Assembly (NCBI GenBank): GCA_902783545.1
Contig: CACZRD010000144.1
Location: forward strand, 1-36,373
Source: an uncultured Bacteroidales bacterium
Lineage (GTDB): Bacteria > Bacteroidota > Bacteroidia > Bacteroidales > Paludibacteraceae
Length of the DNA: 36,373 nt
Reading direction: 5' to 3'
Position numbers and translations under genes: made by a program. The notes under the pieces were generated by a model. The model was not told the origin of the DNA and did no database searches. It saw only the letters and a program-made list of their open reading frames with translations. Every line of letters begins with the position of its first letter. Position 1 is the stretch's first letter. Shown here piece by piece: positions 1 through 8,545 of the stretch.

Positions 1-1541
1 CGAGACAAAAAATGATTGGTATGATGTACCTCGTGCTTACCGCCATGTTGGCGTTGAACGTAAGTACGAACGTGCTTGATGCCTTCGGCAAGGTGGATGC
101 CAGCTTGCATATCACGCTGGATAACACGGTCGAGCAGAACGCAATGCAGTACCGCCGTTTTGAGCGTGCGTACGCAGAGAACCCGACAAAGGTTGGTCAG
201 TTGTATATACAAGCTGACTCGTTGCGTCGGGCATCAGACGAACTCTATGATTATATTCAGAACTTCAAGGTGGAAGTGGCCAAGTTGGTGGATGGTGAGA
301 ACTATGACTCTCTCGCCCGCAACATCATCAACAAGTCTGACTTCGACCACCCGGGCACGTATGCCCTCGTGATGATTGATCCTGAAACAAATCAACCTAA
401 CGGTGAAGTGCTTCGTCATAAGATTGAGCGCTATCGCGAAGAACTGATGGATATCCAACACTGGTCAGAGCGTGCCCGTAATGGTAAGCCGAAAGAGATT
501 CTCTTTGGTATATTCTCTACGGAGAAAGGCGTGAATAACGATGGTGACTCAATTCCTTGGGAAGCATCGGTGTTCGATGGTATGCCTGCCGGAGCTTGTA
601 TGGCTATCCTCACGAAGTATCAAAACGATATCCGCGCTTACGAGCAACGTACACTGACCCGTCTGTGGCAGCGTATTGATGCCAACGACTTCAAGGCTAA
701 CGATATCCGCGCGTACGTGATTCCTAAATCATCGTATGTAATCCGTGGCGACCAGTATGAGGCACAGATTATTCTTGCTGCCGTTGACTCGACGGCTAAG
801 CCTGATTACTTCGTCAATGACGTAGAACTGGGTGAAGATGGTATCTACCGTTGCACCGCCAGTGGCTCGGGCGAGCAGACCTATAGCGGTATTGTACGTT
901 ACAAACAAGGTCGTGACACGGTCAGCCTGCCGTTTACCTCATCGTTCGTTGTAGGCGAGCCTTCGGCATCCGTGATGAACGAGGACTTGAATATTATCTA
1001 TCGTGACTTCGATAACCGTTATGTTGTATCCGCGCCGGGTATGACAGACAATCAGTTGAGGGTCAATGTAAGCGGCGCGTCGGTTAAGCGTCAGGGTAAG
1101 TTCTATATCTTGCGTCCGAACAATGATGCCAAGCAAGTAAAGGTAACCGTGCTCGCCGATATGAACGGTCGCATGGCAACCATGGGCGAGAAGGTGTTCA
1201 AGGTTCAGCGTCTGCCGCAGCCTATGCCGTACTTTGTGGATAACGGCAAACAGGTAAGTTCCAGCAGTACGCCGCGTAAGAGCTTGAATAAGGGTACTGT
1301 CCTTGAGATCGGCTATGGTGAGGACGGTTTGCTCGAAGTACCGTTCGAGATAACCAGCTTCGACACCTATATCCTGCGTAAGACAGGTAAGTCGAGCGGC
1401 AACAAGTTCTCGGCAGCACAGCTCAAACTGATCGGTCAGCTCAAGAGTGGTGATATGGTGCTCGTTCAGAACATCAAGTACCGCACCAAAGGTGGCGCAG
1501 AGACGCTGTACCAAGGTAACTTGGCGCTTATATTAAAGTAA
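1..1541 (+). CDS. gldM: T9SS inner-membrane motor protein GldM/PorM, 5' end cut by window
   Basis: GldM (PorM) forms with GldL the proton-driven motor of the type IX secretion and gliding machinery; one N-terminal helix anchors it and the rest is periplasmic. The frame is open to the window edge: the codons before the first ATG (position 12) read R-Q-K, giving RQKMIGMMYLVLTAMLALNV, which matches the family's conserved N-terminal helix that normally follows about ten further residues. ATG 12 is therefore internal, and roughly a dozen codons lie outside the window. The remaining length (about 510 residues) fits the family, and the periplasmic beta-domain portion is intact to the stop. gldN follows after 9 nt, as in known gldKLMN/porKLMN operons, so gldK and gldL are expected just upstream. 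Confidence 0.93.
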   Translation, partial: RQKMIGMMYLVLTAMLALNVSTNVLDAFGKVDASLHITLDNTVEQNAMQYRRFERAYAENPTKVGQLYIQADSLRRASDELYDYIQNFKVEVAKLVDGENYDSLARNIINKSDFDHPGTYALVMIDPETNQPNGEVLRHKIERYREELMDIQHWSERARNGKPKEILFGIFSTEKGVNNDGDSIPWEASVFDGMPAGACMAILTKYQNDIRAYEQRTLTRLWQRIDANDFKANDIRAYVIPKSSYVIRGDQYEAQIILAAVDSTAKPDYFVNDVELGEDGIYRCTASGSGEQTYSGIVRYKQGRDTVSLPFTSSFVVGEPSASVMNEDLNIIYRDFDNRYVVSAPGMTDNQLRVNVSGASVKRQGKFYILRPNNDAKQVKVTVLADMNGRMATMGEKVFKVQRLPQPMPYFVDNGKQVSSSSTPRKSLNKGTVLEIGYGEDGLLEVPFEITSFDTYILRKTGKSSGNKFSAAQLKLIGQLKSGDMVLVQNIKYRTKGGAETLYQGNLALILK

Positions 1542-1550
1542 AAACATCTT

Positions 1551-2510
1551 ATGAAGAGAACACTTTTAATCATCGTATTGGTGGGTGCTGCGCTTGGCGT
1601 ACAAGCGCAACACCGCATCAATTCGTTCTTCAACGAGCTGGGTACAGTACGTATCGAGACGCAAGAGTTGGATGAGAATGCCGACACGATAGCAACGATC
1701 TTCCACCGTACGGACGACATCGTGTGGTCACGCGTGGTGTATCGTATCATTGATATGCGTTACAAGCAGAACTTCCAGCTCTATTTCCCAACCAACCCTG
1801 ACGATCCGAAGTATTGGAGCCTGTTCCGACTGATTATGGATGCTGTGGTTAACGGTCGTACGACATTGGACGGTCAGCAAGAGTACCTGCCCTTATACGG
1901 CGCAAACCCGCGCGGTATAAAGCCGATGTTCCCTGACTCAATGATTATTCCTCGCAACAAAGAAATGCAGACTGCGTTTGCTGTACGTCCGATGAGTGAG
2001 ATCATTGATACTGAGGACCGTGACGAGTATTTGGTTACGTACGACGATTCTATTACCCACCGGCTGGACATCAATACGTACGGCTATTCGAACTACGTGC
2101 GCAATCAGATCAAGTATCTGACGATGGAGATTGTGTTCTTCGATAAGCACACATCCCGTTTCTATACGAAAATCATGGCGATCGCTCCGTTGCAGTCAGC
2201 CATGGCCTCGGACAGAGATCCGTACGACAACCTTGTTAACCAGGTGCGTTTCTGGATTCTGTTCGACCAGTTGCGTCCGTTCATGGCACGCAAGTATATG
2301 ATTCCGTTGAACAACAGTAGCAAGCGCGTGACGTTTGACAACTTCTTTGCCGAGCACCTGTACACATCGTATATCATCGGTGATGACAACATGTACGACC
2401 GAATGATTGTACAAGGTCAAGAGACGCTGACAGAAGAGTTCGTTCACCGAGATCAGGAACGCATAGCAAACGAACTGCTGAATACAGAGTTGGATTTGTG
2501 GGAATACTAA
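1551..2510 (+). CDS. gldN: T9SS periplasmic/outer-membrane ring component GldN/PorN
   Basis: GldN (PorN) pairs with the lipoprotein GldK/PorK in the periplasmic ring under the outer membrane and contacts GldM. The 319-residue product starts with a cleavable signal peptide (hydrophobic core LLIIVLVGAALG, then V-Q-A-Q-H). The mature part has the aromatic-rich segments typical of the family, such as the W-S-R-V-V-Y-R-I-I-D-M-R stretch near residue 60 and R-F-W-I-L-F-D-Q near residue 230. It begins 9 nt after gldM and is the last gene of that operon; a hairpin follows. The call rests on family resemblance plus the diagnostic gldM neighbour. Confidence 0.92.
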   Translation: MKRTLLIIVLVGAALGVQAQHRINSFFNELGTVRIETQELDENADTIATIFHRTDDIVWSRVVYRIIDMRYKQNFQLYFPTNPDDPKYWSLFRLIMDAVVNGRTTLDGQQEYLPLYGANPRGIKPMFPDSMIIPRNKEMQTAFAVRPMSEIIDTEDRDEYLVTYDDSITHRLDINTYGYSNYVRNQIKYLTMEIVFFDKHTSRFYTKIMAIAPLQSAMASDRDPYDNLVNQVRFWILFDQLRPFMARKYMIPLNNSSKRVTFDNFFAEHLYTSYIIGDDNMYDRMIVQGQETLTEEFVHRDQERIANELLNTELDLWEY

Positions 2511-2518
2511 TCCATTGG

Positions 2519-2553
2519 GCAAACAAGAGCAGGTGCAAAGCCTGCTCGTTTGC
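2519..2553 (+). terminator. Hairpin after gldN, terminator-like
   Basis: The arm GCAAAC-AA-GAGCAGG (2519-2533) pairs with CCTGCTCGTTTGC (2541-2553) around the loop TGCAAAG, with a two-base bulge. The stem is strong but the following tract (GTTTAG) is poor in T, so termination may be partial. It separates the gld operon from ftsX, and I see no TAnnTTTG promoter between them. Confidence 0.5.
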
Positions 2554-2570
2554 GTTTAGTAGGTAGATTT

Positions 2571-3434
2571 ATGCAGAATAAAAGAAAATTTTGGAATATG
2601 TACGTCACCACCTCGGTCAGCATCACATTGGTGCTGTTCTTGGTGGGATTGGTAGCGATGGTCACCTTGTCAGCTCATCGAATGATTGAGCAGGTGAAGC
2701 ATAATGTGACCTTGACGGTTGTCTTGTCCCCGGAATCGGATTCATTGCAGATCGAACGTTGTGGCGCTGTGCTACAGGCTGCACCTTATTGTCACGCGTG
2801 CAGGTATATATCCAGCGAGGAGGCGTTGGAGGAACATGTGCGCTCATTGGGCGATGATCCCTCGCAGTTCCTCGGCTATAATCCTCTATTGGCATCATAC
2901 GAGGTGAATCTCACATCGGAATATGCCAATGCCGACAGTATCGCGGTAGTGGAGCAGCAGATCAGCCGGTTGCCCTACGTTAAGCAGGTGATGTACCAGA
3001 AGGATCTTGTAGAATTGCTGGAGCATAATGTCAGCCAAGTAACGCTGGTACTGCTCGGGTTGGCAGTCATGCTGCTGTTGATAGCCTACGTGCTAATCAT
3101 CAATACAATCCGTCTGCATGTGTACAGTCACCGTTTCCTGATTAACACGATGCGTTTGGTGGGTGCCACTCCATGGGTTATCAAGCGGCCGTTTGTGGCG
3201 CGCAGCCTGCGTATGGGATGCTGGTCAGCATTGTTGGCACTCGTGCTGCTCGCCGGATTGTTCTACTATGTGCAGTACTCAATGAATATTGTGCTGATGC
3301 CGACTAATTGGCAGAACATAGCGCTCATCGCGGCAGTTGTGCTGCTGACGGGCGAGCTGCTGACCTTGATAGGCTCGCTCATTGCAGTGAACCGATACAT
3401 TCGCATGGATACAGAGCGAATGTACGCTATATAG
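2571..3434 (+). CDS. ftsX: Cell division ABC-transporter permease-like protein FtsX
   Basis: FtsX works with the ATPase FtsE at the division site and in other bacteria activates periplasmic murein hydrolases. The 287-residue product has the expected plan: a short cytoplasmic N-terminus, one transmembrane helix (about residues 12-33), a periplasmic domain of about 110 residues (to about 150), then three more helices with the conserved loop N-T-M-R-L-V-G-A-T before the third. The ATG at 2571 (M-Q-N-K-R-K-F) is preferred over the in-frame TTG at 2550, which lies inside the upstream hairpin. The downstream order DUF3098-uppP-truB-queA is the conserved Bacteroidota arrangement. ftsE is not in the window. 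Confidence 0.9.
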   Translation: MQNKRKFWNMYVTTSVSITLVLFLVGLVAMVTLSAHRMIEQVKHNVTLTVVLSPESDSLQIERCGAVLQAAPYCHACRYISSEEALEEHVRSLGDDPSQFLGYNPLLASYEVNLTSEYANADSIAVVEQQISRLPYVKQVMYQKDLVELLEHNVSQVTLVLLGLAVMLLLIAYVLIINTIRLHVYSHRFLINTMRLVGATPWVIKRPFVARSLRMGCWSALLALVLLAGLFYYVQYSMNIVLMPTNWQNIALIAAVVLLTGELLTLIGSLIAVNRYIRMDTERMYAI

Positions 3435-3485
3435 AATGTTTCGCTAAAAGAGTAAAGACCGCTTCGCAAAAGATAAAAGATTAAG

Positions 3486-3713
3486 ATGAAACAATTACCG
3501 AAATTCAACACCATACTCATCGCCGTGTGTGTGCTGATCATCGTGATAGGCTTTGCCCTGATGACCGGTGAACCGTCCGGCGCAACGGAGTACAACCCTG
3601 ATATATTCTCATTCCGCCGCATTACCGTTGGCCCAATGATTGCGTTGGCAGGGTTTGTACTGATGATAGTTGCGATATTGTTCCCCAAGAAAAACAAGGA
3701 GGATAAGCAATGA
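3486..3713 (+). CDS. Small membrane protein of the DUF3098 type
   Basis: This 75-residue protein has two transmembrane segments (about residues 8-27 and 49-67) joined by a short polar loop with [10 protein letters not shown], and a basic tail. The length, the two-helix plan and the position between ftsX and uppP match the DUF3098 family, which has no established function. The stop codon overlaps the uppP start (ATGA, 3710-3713), so the two are probably translationally coupled. The context suggests a link to the cell envelope, but that is inference only. Confidence 0.8.
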   Translation: MKQLPKFNTILIAVCVLIIVIGFALMTGEPSGATEYNPDIFSFRRITVGPMIALAGFVLMIVAILFPKKNKEDKQ

Positions 3714-4525
3714 GTTGGTGGGAAGCATTAGTATTAGGCATCATACAGGGGCTGACAGAGTTCTTGCCCGTATCCAGTTCCGGACACCTTGAGATAGGTC
3801 AAGCCTTATTCGGTACCGCGAGTGAGGAGAATCTGACATTCGCGATTGTCGTACACACGGCAACCGTGCTCGCAACGATTGTAATCCTTTGGAAGGAGAT
3901 CATGCAACTGCTGCGCGGCACATTCTGCACGCTTGCATGGAACGAGGAGAAGGATTATGTGGCTAAGATTCTTGTATCGATGATTCCCGTTTTTGTTGTC
4001 GGCATGTTCTTTAAGGACGAAGTCGAGGCCTTTTTTGGCAGCGGTTTGTTGTTGGTCGGTATATGCTTGATTGTCACAGCGTTGCTGCTGTGTCTGAGTG
4101 AGTGGCTGACCAAACGTCTGGCACAGAAAGGAAGAGCGGGACATGAGGTCAGTTACCGCGATGCGTTTGTTATCGGTTTGGCGCAGGCGTGTGCTGTATT
4201 GCCCGGATTGAGCCGTAGCGGAACGACGATTGCAACAGGCCTGTTGTGCGGTGTTAAGAAAGAAAGCGTGGCGCAATTCTCGTTCCTGATGGTACTTGTG
4301 CCAATCTTGGGCGAGGCGTTCCTTGACCTGCTTGATTTGCTGAAAGGCGAAGTCGTCAGCAGCCTGGGATTGCTTCCGCTGGCAGTGGGATTTGTCGCGG
4401 CATTCGTGACCGGTTGTTTTGCCTGCAAGTTCATGCTGAATATTGTGCGCAAGCAGAAACTGATATATTTCGCTATCTACTGCGTCTGCGCCGGCGCATT
4501 TGCGATAGTCTGGTCGCTACTGTAA
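3710..4525 (+). CDS. uppP: Undecaprenyl-diphosphate phosphatase UppP/BacA
   Basis: This integral membrane phosphatase dephosphorylates undecaprenyl diphosphate, recycling the lipid carrier for peptidoglycan and other surface glycans. The 271-residue product has both signature regions: [14 protein letters not shown] near the N-terminus and [10 protein letters not shown] in the middle, with about eight hydrophobic segments. The length is typical. It overlaps the DUF3098 stop by 4 nt and abuts truB with no gap. Confidence 0.95.
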   Translation: MSWWEALVLGIIQGLTEFLPVSSSGHLEIGQALFGTASEENLTFAIVVHTATVLATIVILWKEIMQLLRGTFCTLAWNEEKDYVAKILVSMIPVFVVGMFFKDEVEAFFGSGLLLVGICLIVTALLLCLSEWLTKRLAQKGRAGHEVSYRDAFVIGLAQACAVLPGLSRSGTTIATGLLCGVKKESVAQFSFLMVLVPILGEAFLDLLDLLKGEVVSSLGLLPLAVGFVAAFVTGCFACKFMLNIVRKQKLIYFAIYCVCAGAFAIVWSLL

Positions 4526-5224
4526 ATGGATTTTGTTGAGGGCGAGATATTGGCGTTTGACAAGCCTCTGCATTGGACGAGTTTCGATGTAGTCAACCGT
4601 GTGCGCGGAATGCTATGCAGGGCGTTGGGAATAAAAAAACTGAAGGTGGGACACGCCGGTACGTTGGATCCTTTGGCGACAGGTGTGGTGATTGTCTGTA
4701 CAGGCAGACAGACCAAACATATCGACGAATTGATGAACCACACCAAGGAGTACGAAGCAGTGCTTCAGTTGGGAGCCACAACGCCGAGTCATGATCTGGA
4801 GCACCCGATAGATGCGACTTATCCGACAGCGCACATAACACGTGAGTTGTTAGACGAGGTGCTTCCGACATTCCTGGGTGAGCAGTGGCAAGTGCCACCG
4901 GTGTATTCGGCGGTAAAGATCAACGGAAAACGAGCTTACGAATATGCGCGCAAAGGACAGCAAGACAGCATAGAGATCAAGCCCAAACTGCTGGTGATAG
5001 ATGAGATAGAATTGCAGCATTTCGATGCGGAAACGATGCAGGTCACAATCCGCGTGGTATGCTCAAAAGGAACATACATCCGTGCGTTGGCACGGGATAT
5101 AGGCGAGCGCCTGCACTCCGGAGCACACCTGATTGCCTTGCGGCGTACGCGCGTAGGCGACTATACGACTGATAAATGCATAAGCATCGAGCAGTTGCAA
5201 CAAATAATAGAAAATAGTAAATAA
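4526..5224 (+). CDS. truB: tRNA pseudouridine(55) synthase TruB
   Basis: TruB isomerises U55 in the T-psi-C loop of tRNAs. The catalytic motif G-H-A-G-T-L-D-P-L-A-T-G is present, with the nucleophile at Asp48. The motifs P-P-x-Y-S-A-x-K-I-N-G-K-R-A-Y-E (about residue 118) and V-x-C-S-K-G-T-Y-I-R-x-L-A-R-D-I-G (about residue 174) follow in order. At 232 residues it lacks the C-terminal PUA extension of the E. coli enzyme, as in many Bacteroidota. The ATG directly follows the uppP stop, and queA starts 4 nt later. Confidence 0.95.
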   Translation: MDFVEGEILAFDKPLHWTSFDVVNRVRGMLCRALGIKKLKVGHAGTLDPLATGVVIVCTGRQTKHIDELMNHTKEYEAVLQLGATTPSHDLEHPIDATYPTAHITRELLDEVLPTFLGEQWQVPPVYSAVKINGKRAYEYARKGQQDSIEIKPKLLVIDEIELQHFDAETMQVTIRVVCSKGTYIRALARDIGERLHSGAHLIALRRTRVGDYTTDKCISIEQLQQIIENSK

Positions 5225-5228
5225 TCAT

Positions 5229-6353
5229 ATGAAACTTAGTGAGTTCAAGTTTAAGTTACCCGAGAGTCAGATAGCTCAATATCCTCCGCTGCACCGAGAG
5301 GATGCGAAGATGTTGGTGCTTCATCGTACAACCGGCAAGATAGAACACAAGAAAGTGTCTGAGGTTGTCGATTATTTCGACGAACACGATTTGATGGTGT
5401 TCAACGACACGAAAGTTTTTCCCGCACGTCTGTTCGGTATCAAAGAGAAGACCAACGCAGAGATAGAGATCTTCCTGTTGCGTGAACTTAATCACGAAGA
5501 CTCTTGCTGGGATGCGCTTGTAGAACCGGCACGCAAGATCCGTATAGGTAACAAGCTCTATATCGACGATGACAACACCATCATCGGCGAGATAGTGGAT
5601 AACACGACCTCCCGTGGCCGTACCATCCGCTTTGAGTCGGACTATACGCCCGAGAAACTTGTGGCGCGACTATACGCCTTAGGCTCAACTCCGCTACCCT
5701 CGTACATTCATCGTCCGATGAAAGCCGAGGTGGCGCGTAATTTCCGCAAGGAGTTCCTGATAGAAGATGATACTGAACTGGATCCTATCATTCGCGAGAT
5801 GGATGAGGAACGCTATCAGTCTATCTTTGCGACGGAAGTAGGAGCTGTAGCTGCTCCGGCATCCTCTATGCATGTCAGCAGAAACCTGCTTAAGCGTATA
5901 GAGATCCGCGGCATAAACTATACTACGTTGACATCTCATGTAGGCTTAGGCAATTTCAAGATTGTGGATGTTGAGGATCTGAACAAGCATAAGGTCGATT
6001 CGGAACAGATCATCATCAAGCCGGCTTGCGTTGAGATGGTCAATAAAGCCAAACTCGGCAAGAAACGTATCTGTGCCGTCGGCACAGAGGTGATGCGTGC
6101 ACTGGAGTCGGTAGCCGGTACGACAGGTCTGATCAAGGAGTATGAAGGCTGGACGAACCGTTTCATCTATCCTCCTTATGATACACTTGTGCCAACGTCA
6201 TTGCTCGTTAACTTCTACTTCCCACTCTCGTTGCAACTGATGATGGTAACGGCTTTCGGCGGGTATGAATATGTCATGGCAGCCTACAAGGAAGCCCTCA
6301 AGAAAAACTATCGTTTCGGCGATTACGGCGATGCGATGTTGATAGTGGATTAG
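5229..6353 (+). CDS. queA: S-adenosylmethionine:tRNA ribosyltransferase-isomerase QueA
   Basis: QueA transfers and isomerises the ribosyl group of SAM onto 7-aminomethyl-7-deazaguanine at the tRNA wobble position, making epoxyqueuosine. Recognisable segments are the start (L-S-E-F-K-F-K-L-P-E-S-Q-I-A-Q-Y-P), the N-D-T-K-V-F-P-A-R-L block (about residue 59), T-S-H-V-G-L-G near residue 239, and the C-terminal L-L-V-N-F-Y-F-P-L-S-L block. The 374 residues fit the family, with somewhat more sequence than the E. coli enzyme. It sits 4 nt after truB, so the two tRNA-modification genes are probably cotranscribed. Confidence 0.94.
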   Translation: MKLSEFKFKLPESQIAQYPPLHREDAKMLVLHRTTGKIEHKKVSEVVDYFDEHDLMVFNDTKVFPARLFGIKEKTNAEIEIFLLRELNHEDSCWDALVEPARKIRIGNKLYIDDDNTIIGEIVDNTTSRGRTIRFESDYTPEKLVARLYALGSTPLPSYIHRPMKAEVARNFRKEFLIEDDTELDPIIREMDEERYQSIFATEVGAVAAPASSMHVSRNLLKRIEIRGINYTTLTSHVGLGNFKIVDVEDLNKHKVDSEQIIIKPACVEMVNKAKLGKKRICAVGTEVMRALESVAGTTGLIKEYEGWTNRFIYPPYDTLVPTSLLVNFYFPLSLQLMMVTAFGGYEYVMAAYKEALKKNYRFGDYGDAMLIVD

Positions 6354-6378
6354 TGTGATAGCGGATTAGTGATTAGCA
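6345..6378 (+). repeat. GATTAGTG/GATAGCG low-complexity tract at the queA-ung boundary
   Basis: The last codons of queA and the 28-nt gap before ung consist of degenerate copies of GTGGATTAGTGTGATAGCG and GATTAGTGATTAG. The tract is one of several similar short repeats in this window that cover gene boundaries. Confidence 0.6.
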
Positions 6379-6381
6379 GTT

Positions 6382-7044
6382 ATGAATGTGCGAATTGATG
6401 AGTCATGGCGTCAGGTGCTCCAGCCGGAGTTTGACAAGCCGTATTTTGAGATACTGACATCGTTCGTGCGTCATGCATATACCACCAAGACTTGCTATCC
6501 GCCGGCGAAGCTGATATTTCATGCATTCGACGCGTGCCCTTTTGACAAGGTGCGCGTCGTTATATTAGGTCAAGACCCCTACCATGAACCCGGGCAAGCC
6601 GAAGGCTGGGCGTTCTCAGTGCCGGAGGGCGTGCGTATACCGCCGAGTCTGGAGAACATCTACAAGGAGCAACAGCGTGACCTCGGTATCATTACACCTG
6701 CCTCCGGTCATCTTGAACGCTGGGTAGAGCAAGGAGTGCTGCTCCTAAATGCCACATTGACCGTTGAGGCACACCGCGCAGGCAGTCATCAAGGCAAAGG
6801 CTGGGAAGAGTTGACGGATGCGGCCATTATGGCACTCAACGAGCGGCGCGAGCACCTTGTGTTTATGTTATGGGGCAGTTATGCACAGCGCAAAGGGCAG
6901 TTCATCAATCGTCGCAGACATCTGGTGCTCGAGGCGCCGCACCCGAGTCCGTTGTCGGCATATAGAGGTTTTATAGGCTGCGGGCATTTCTCCGCTGCCA
7001 ACGAGTACCTTCAGAAACATCATTTACCTCCTATCCAATGGTAA
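6382..7044 (+). CDS. ung: Uracil-DNA glycosylase, family 1
   Basis: Ung excises uracil from DNA to start base-excision repair. The 220-residue product has the full family-1 signature: G-Q-D-P-Y-H with catalytic Asp65, the F-S-V-P substrate segment (about residue 78), L-L-L-N-A-T-L-T-V (uracil-binding Asn123), and H-P-S-P-L-S-A-Y-R-G-F with His187 in the DNA-intercalation loop. The ATG at 6382 gives a normal-length N-terminus. A strong terminator follows 9 nt after the stop, so this is the last gene of the ftsX-to-ung run. Confidence 0.96.
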   Translation: MNVRIDESWRQVLQPEFDKPYFEILTSFVRHAYTTKTCYPPAKLIFHAFDACPFDKVRVVILGQDPYHEPGQAEGWAFSVPEGVRIPPSLENIYKEQQRDLGIITPASGHLERWVEQGVLLLNATLTVEAHRAGSHQGKGWEELTDAAIMALNERREHLVFMLWGSYAQRKGQFINRRRHLVLEAPHPSPLSAYRGFIGCGHFSAANEYLQKHHLPPIQW

Positions 7045-7053
7045 TATTCAAAC

Positions 7054-7083
7054 AAAAAATGTCGCTTTCACGCGACATTTTTT
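7054..7083 (+). terminator. Rho-independent terminator after ung
   Basis: AAAAAATGTCGC (7054-7065) pairs perfectly with GCGACATTTTTT (7072-7083) around the loop TTTCAC. The A-run and T-run make it usable from both sides, so it may also stop efp transcripts arriving on the minus strand. Confidence 0.9.
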
Positions 7084-7114
7084 TGTTGTTTGTGACGTTG
7101 GCTTAACGTTGTGT

Positions 7115-7147
7115 AAACCTCGTTAAAACCTCGTTAAAACCTCGTTT
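7115..7147. repeat. Three tandem 11-nt repeats (AAACCTCGTTA)
   Basis: There are three head-to-tail copies at 7115-7125, 7126-7136 and 7137-7147 (the last ends in T), followed by the looser CTCGTTT and CTCGT. They lie just downstream of efp on its strand. The function is unknown. Confidence 0.85.
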
Positions 7148-7171
7148 TACTCTCGTTTCTCTCGTACACAT

Positions 7172-7735
7172 TTACTTCACGCGCTCGCAGTAGCTGCCGT
7201 CACGTGTGTCAACGCGTACAATTTCGCCCTCGTTGATGAACAGAGGCACGCGGATCTCGGCGCCGGTTTCCAACTTGGCAGGTTTGAGCGTGTTGGTAGC
7301 GGTGTCACCACGCAGACCGGGCTCGGTGTACGCGATGGCGAGCTCTACCTTAGCCGGCAACTCGGCGAAGAGGATTGTATCCGTCGAAGCGTCGGAAACA
7401 ACGTCAACAACAAATCCTTCTTTCAGGTAGTCCACACCGGTGATCAGATCGTGTGCGATAGGTACCTGCTCGTAGGTCTCGTTGTTCATGAAGATGTAGT
7501 CCTCACCCTCCTTGTACAGGAACTGGTACGGACGGCGCTCTACGCGCACGTCTTCCAATTTCTCGCCGATATTGAAACGGCGCTCCAGAACGCGGCCGTC
7601 AACAACGTCTTTGAACTTAACGCGCATAATCGTGTTACCCTTGCCGGGTTTCACATGCAGAAATTCGATTACGAAATACAAACGGCCGTCCATACGGATG
7701 CAAACGCCGTTCTTGATGTCTTGTGAGTTAATCAT
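7172..7735 (-). CDS. efp: Translation elongation factor P
   Basis: EF-P binds stalled ribosomes and relieves arrest at polyproline stretches. The 187-residue product starts at the ATG at 7735 (M-I-N-S-Q-D-I-K-N-G). The frame is open further upstream to 7915, but that part crosses the promoter and reads as low-complexity sequence, so I reject the longer start. The domain-I tip loop (H-V-K-P-G-K-G-N-T) carries the lysine that is modified in many bacteria, and the C-terminal OB domain ends in T-R-D-G-S-Y-C-E-R-V-K. It is a single-gene unit with its own promoter at 7809-7840. Confidence 0.96.
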   Translation of the reverse strand: MINSQDIKNGVCIRMDGRLYFVIEFLHVKPGKGNTIMRVKFKDVVDGRVLERRFNIGEKLEDVRVERRPYQFLYKEGEDYIFMNNETYEQVPIAHDLITGVDYLKEGFVVDVVSDASTDTILFAELPAKVELAIAYTEPGLRGDTATNTLKPAKLETGAEIRVPLFINEGEIVRVDTRDGSYCERVK

Positions 7736-7808
7736 AATGTTGTTATGAGTTAATAGTTTTGAATTATCAATAATAGCGGCAGTAATCGCATTCTTTGCAA
7801 TTTGCTTG

Positions 7809-7840
7809 CAAAGATACAAAAAAAAATGGATATTTGCAAA
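7809..7840 (-). promoter_or_regulatory. Bacteroidota-type promoter for efp
   Basis: On the minus strand, TTTG (7840-7837), a 20-nt spacer, and TATCTTTG (7816-7809) match the -33 TTTG / -7 TAnnTTTG consensus exactly. It is placed about 75 nt upstream of the efp ATG. Confidence 0.8.
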
Positions 7841-7875
7841 TTTTTGCAGAAAAATCGCATATTTTGTGCGTTTGA

Positions 7876-7907
7876 CTTGCAAATGTGCAAAAATTTTCGT
7901 ATCTTTG
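7876..7907 (+). promoter_or_regulatory. Bacteroidota-type promoter for marC
   Basis: CTTG (7876-7879), a 20-nt spacer and TATCTTTG (7900-7907) lie 33 nt upstream of the marC ATG. It points away from the efp promoter, whose -33 box is about 35 nt away. The A/T-rich sequence between them contains several TTTGCA/TGCAAA words. Confidence 0.78.
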
Positions 7908-7940
7908 CTTGACAAATATGTTTCACTAAATAACTATACA

Positions 7941-8543
7941 ATGTTTGCATATATACAATCAATTTTTCAGTCTTTGGATGTGATGCAGATAGTGGCAGCC
8001 ACATTCTTTTTGATTGCAATCATCGACCCGTTCGGGAACGTGCCGGTAACGATAAACATGGAGAAGCAGGGTGCCAAGATCAACCCCTGGGTTGTTTGTA
8101 TAGCCTCTGCGATCATTCTGCTGGCCTTTCTTATGTTAGGCGAGTCGCTGATGAAGATTTTTGGTATCAAGGTGGAGTATTTTGCCGTAGCCGGCGGATT
8201 CATCATCTTTCTGATGGCGCTTGAAATGATTTTGGACATCACGATCTTCAAGGCGGATGTGGAGGGCAATGGTAATGTTGTGCCTCTCGCCTTTCCAATG
8301 TACGCGGGGCCCGGTGCGTTTACGGCATTGATTGCCATGACTGCCGAATACAAAGTAATCAATCTGGTGATGGCTGTGCTCGTGTGTATCCTGATCTTGT
8401 TTGCCGTGTTGTCCGGTACACACTGGCTGATGAAGTATCTGGGTAAGAATACGTTGTATATAATCCGGAAGTTCTTCGGAATAATCGTATTGGCCATAGC
8501 CTGCCAGTTGATGTTTGCTAATCTGGCACTTGTATTCAAATAA
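7941..8543 (+). CDS. MarC-family integral membrane protein
   Basis: The 200-residue product has about six transmembrane helices. It carries the family motif I-D-P-F-G-N-V-P near residue 28 and a second family region P-M-Y-A-G-P-G-A-F near residue 124. The ATG at 7941 is chosen because the open frame upstream (to 7806) crosses the promoter and because M-F-A-Y-I-Q-S-I-F gives the normal family start. The MarC family was once linked to multiple antibiotic resistance, but its real function is not settled. It is the first gene of a tight four-gene run; the next start follows after 2 nt. Confidence 0.9.
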   Translation: MFAYIQSIFQSLDVMQIVAATFFLIAIIDPFGNVPVTINMEKQGAKINPWVVCIASAIILLAFLMLGESLMKIFGIKVEYFAVAGGFIIFLMALEMILDITIFKADVEGNGNVVPLAFPMYAGPGAFTALIAMTAEYKVINLVMAVLVCILILFAVLSGTHWLMKYLGKNTLYIIRKFFGIIVLAIACQLMFANLALVFK

Positions 8544-8545
8544 TT

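Noticed and set aside
7806..7940. Longer N-terminus for MarC (45 more codons)
   Set aside because: It would start upstream of the TAnnTTTG promoter and encode non-family sequence.
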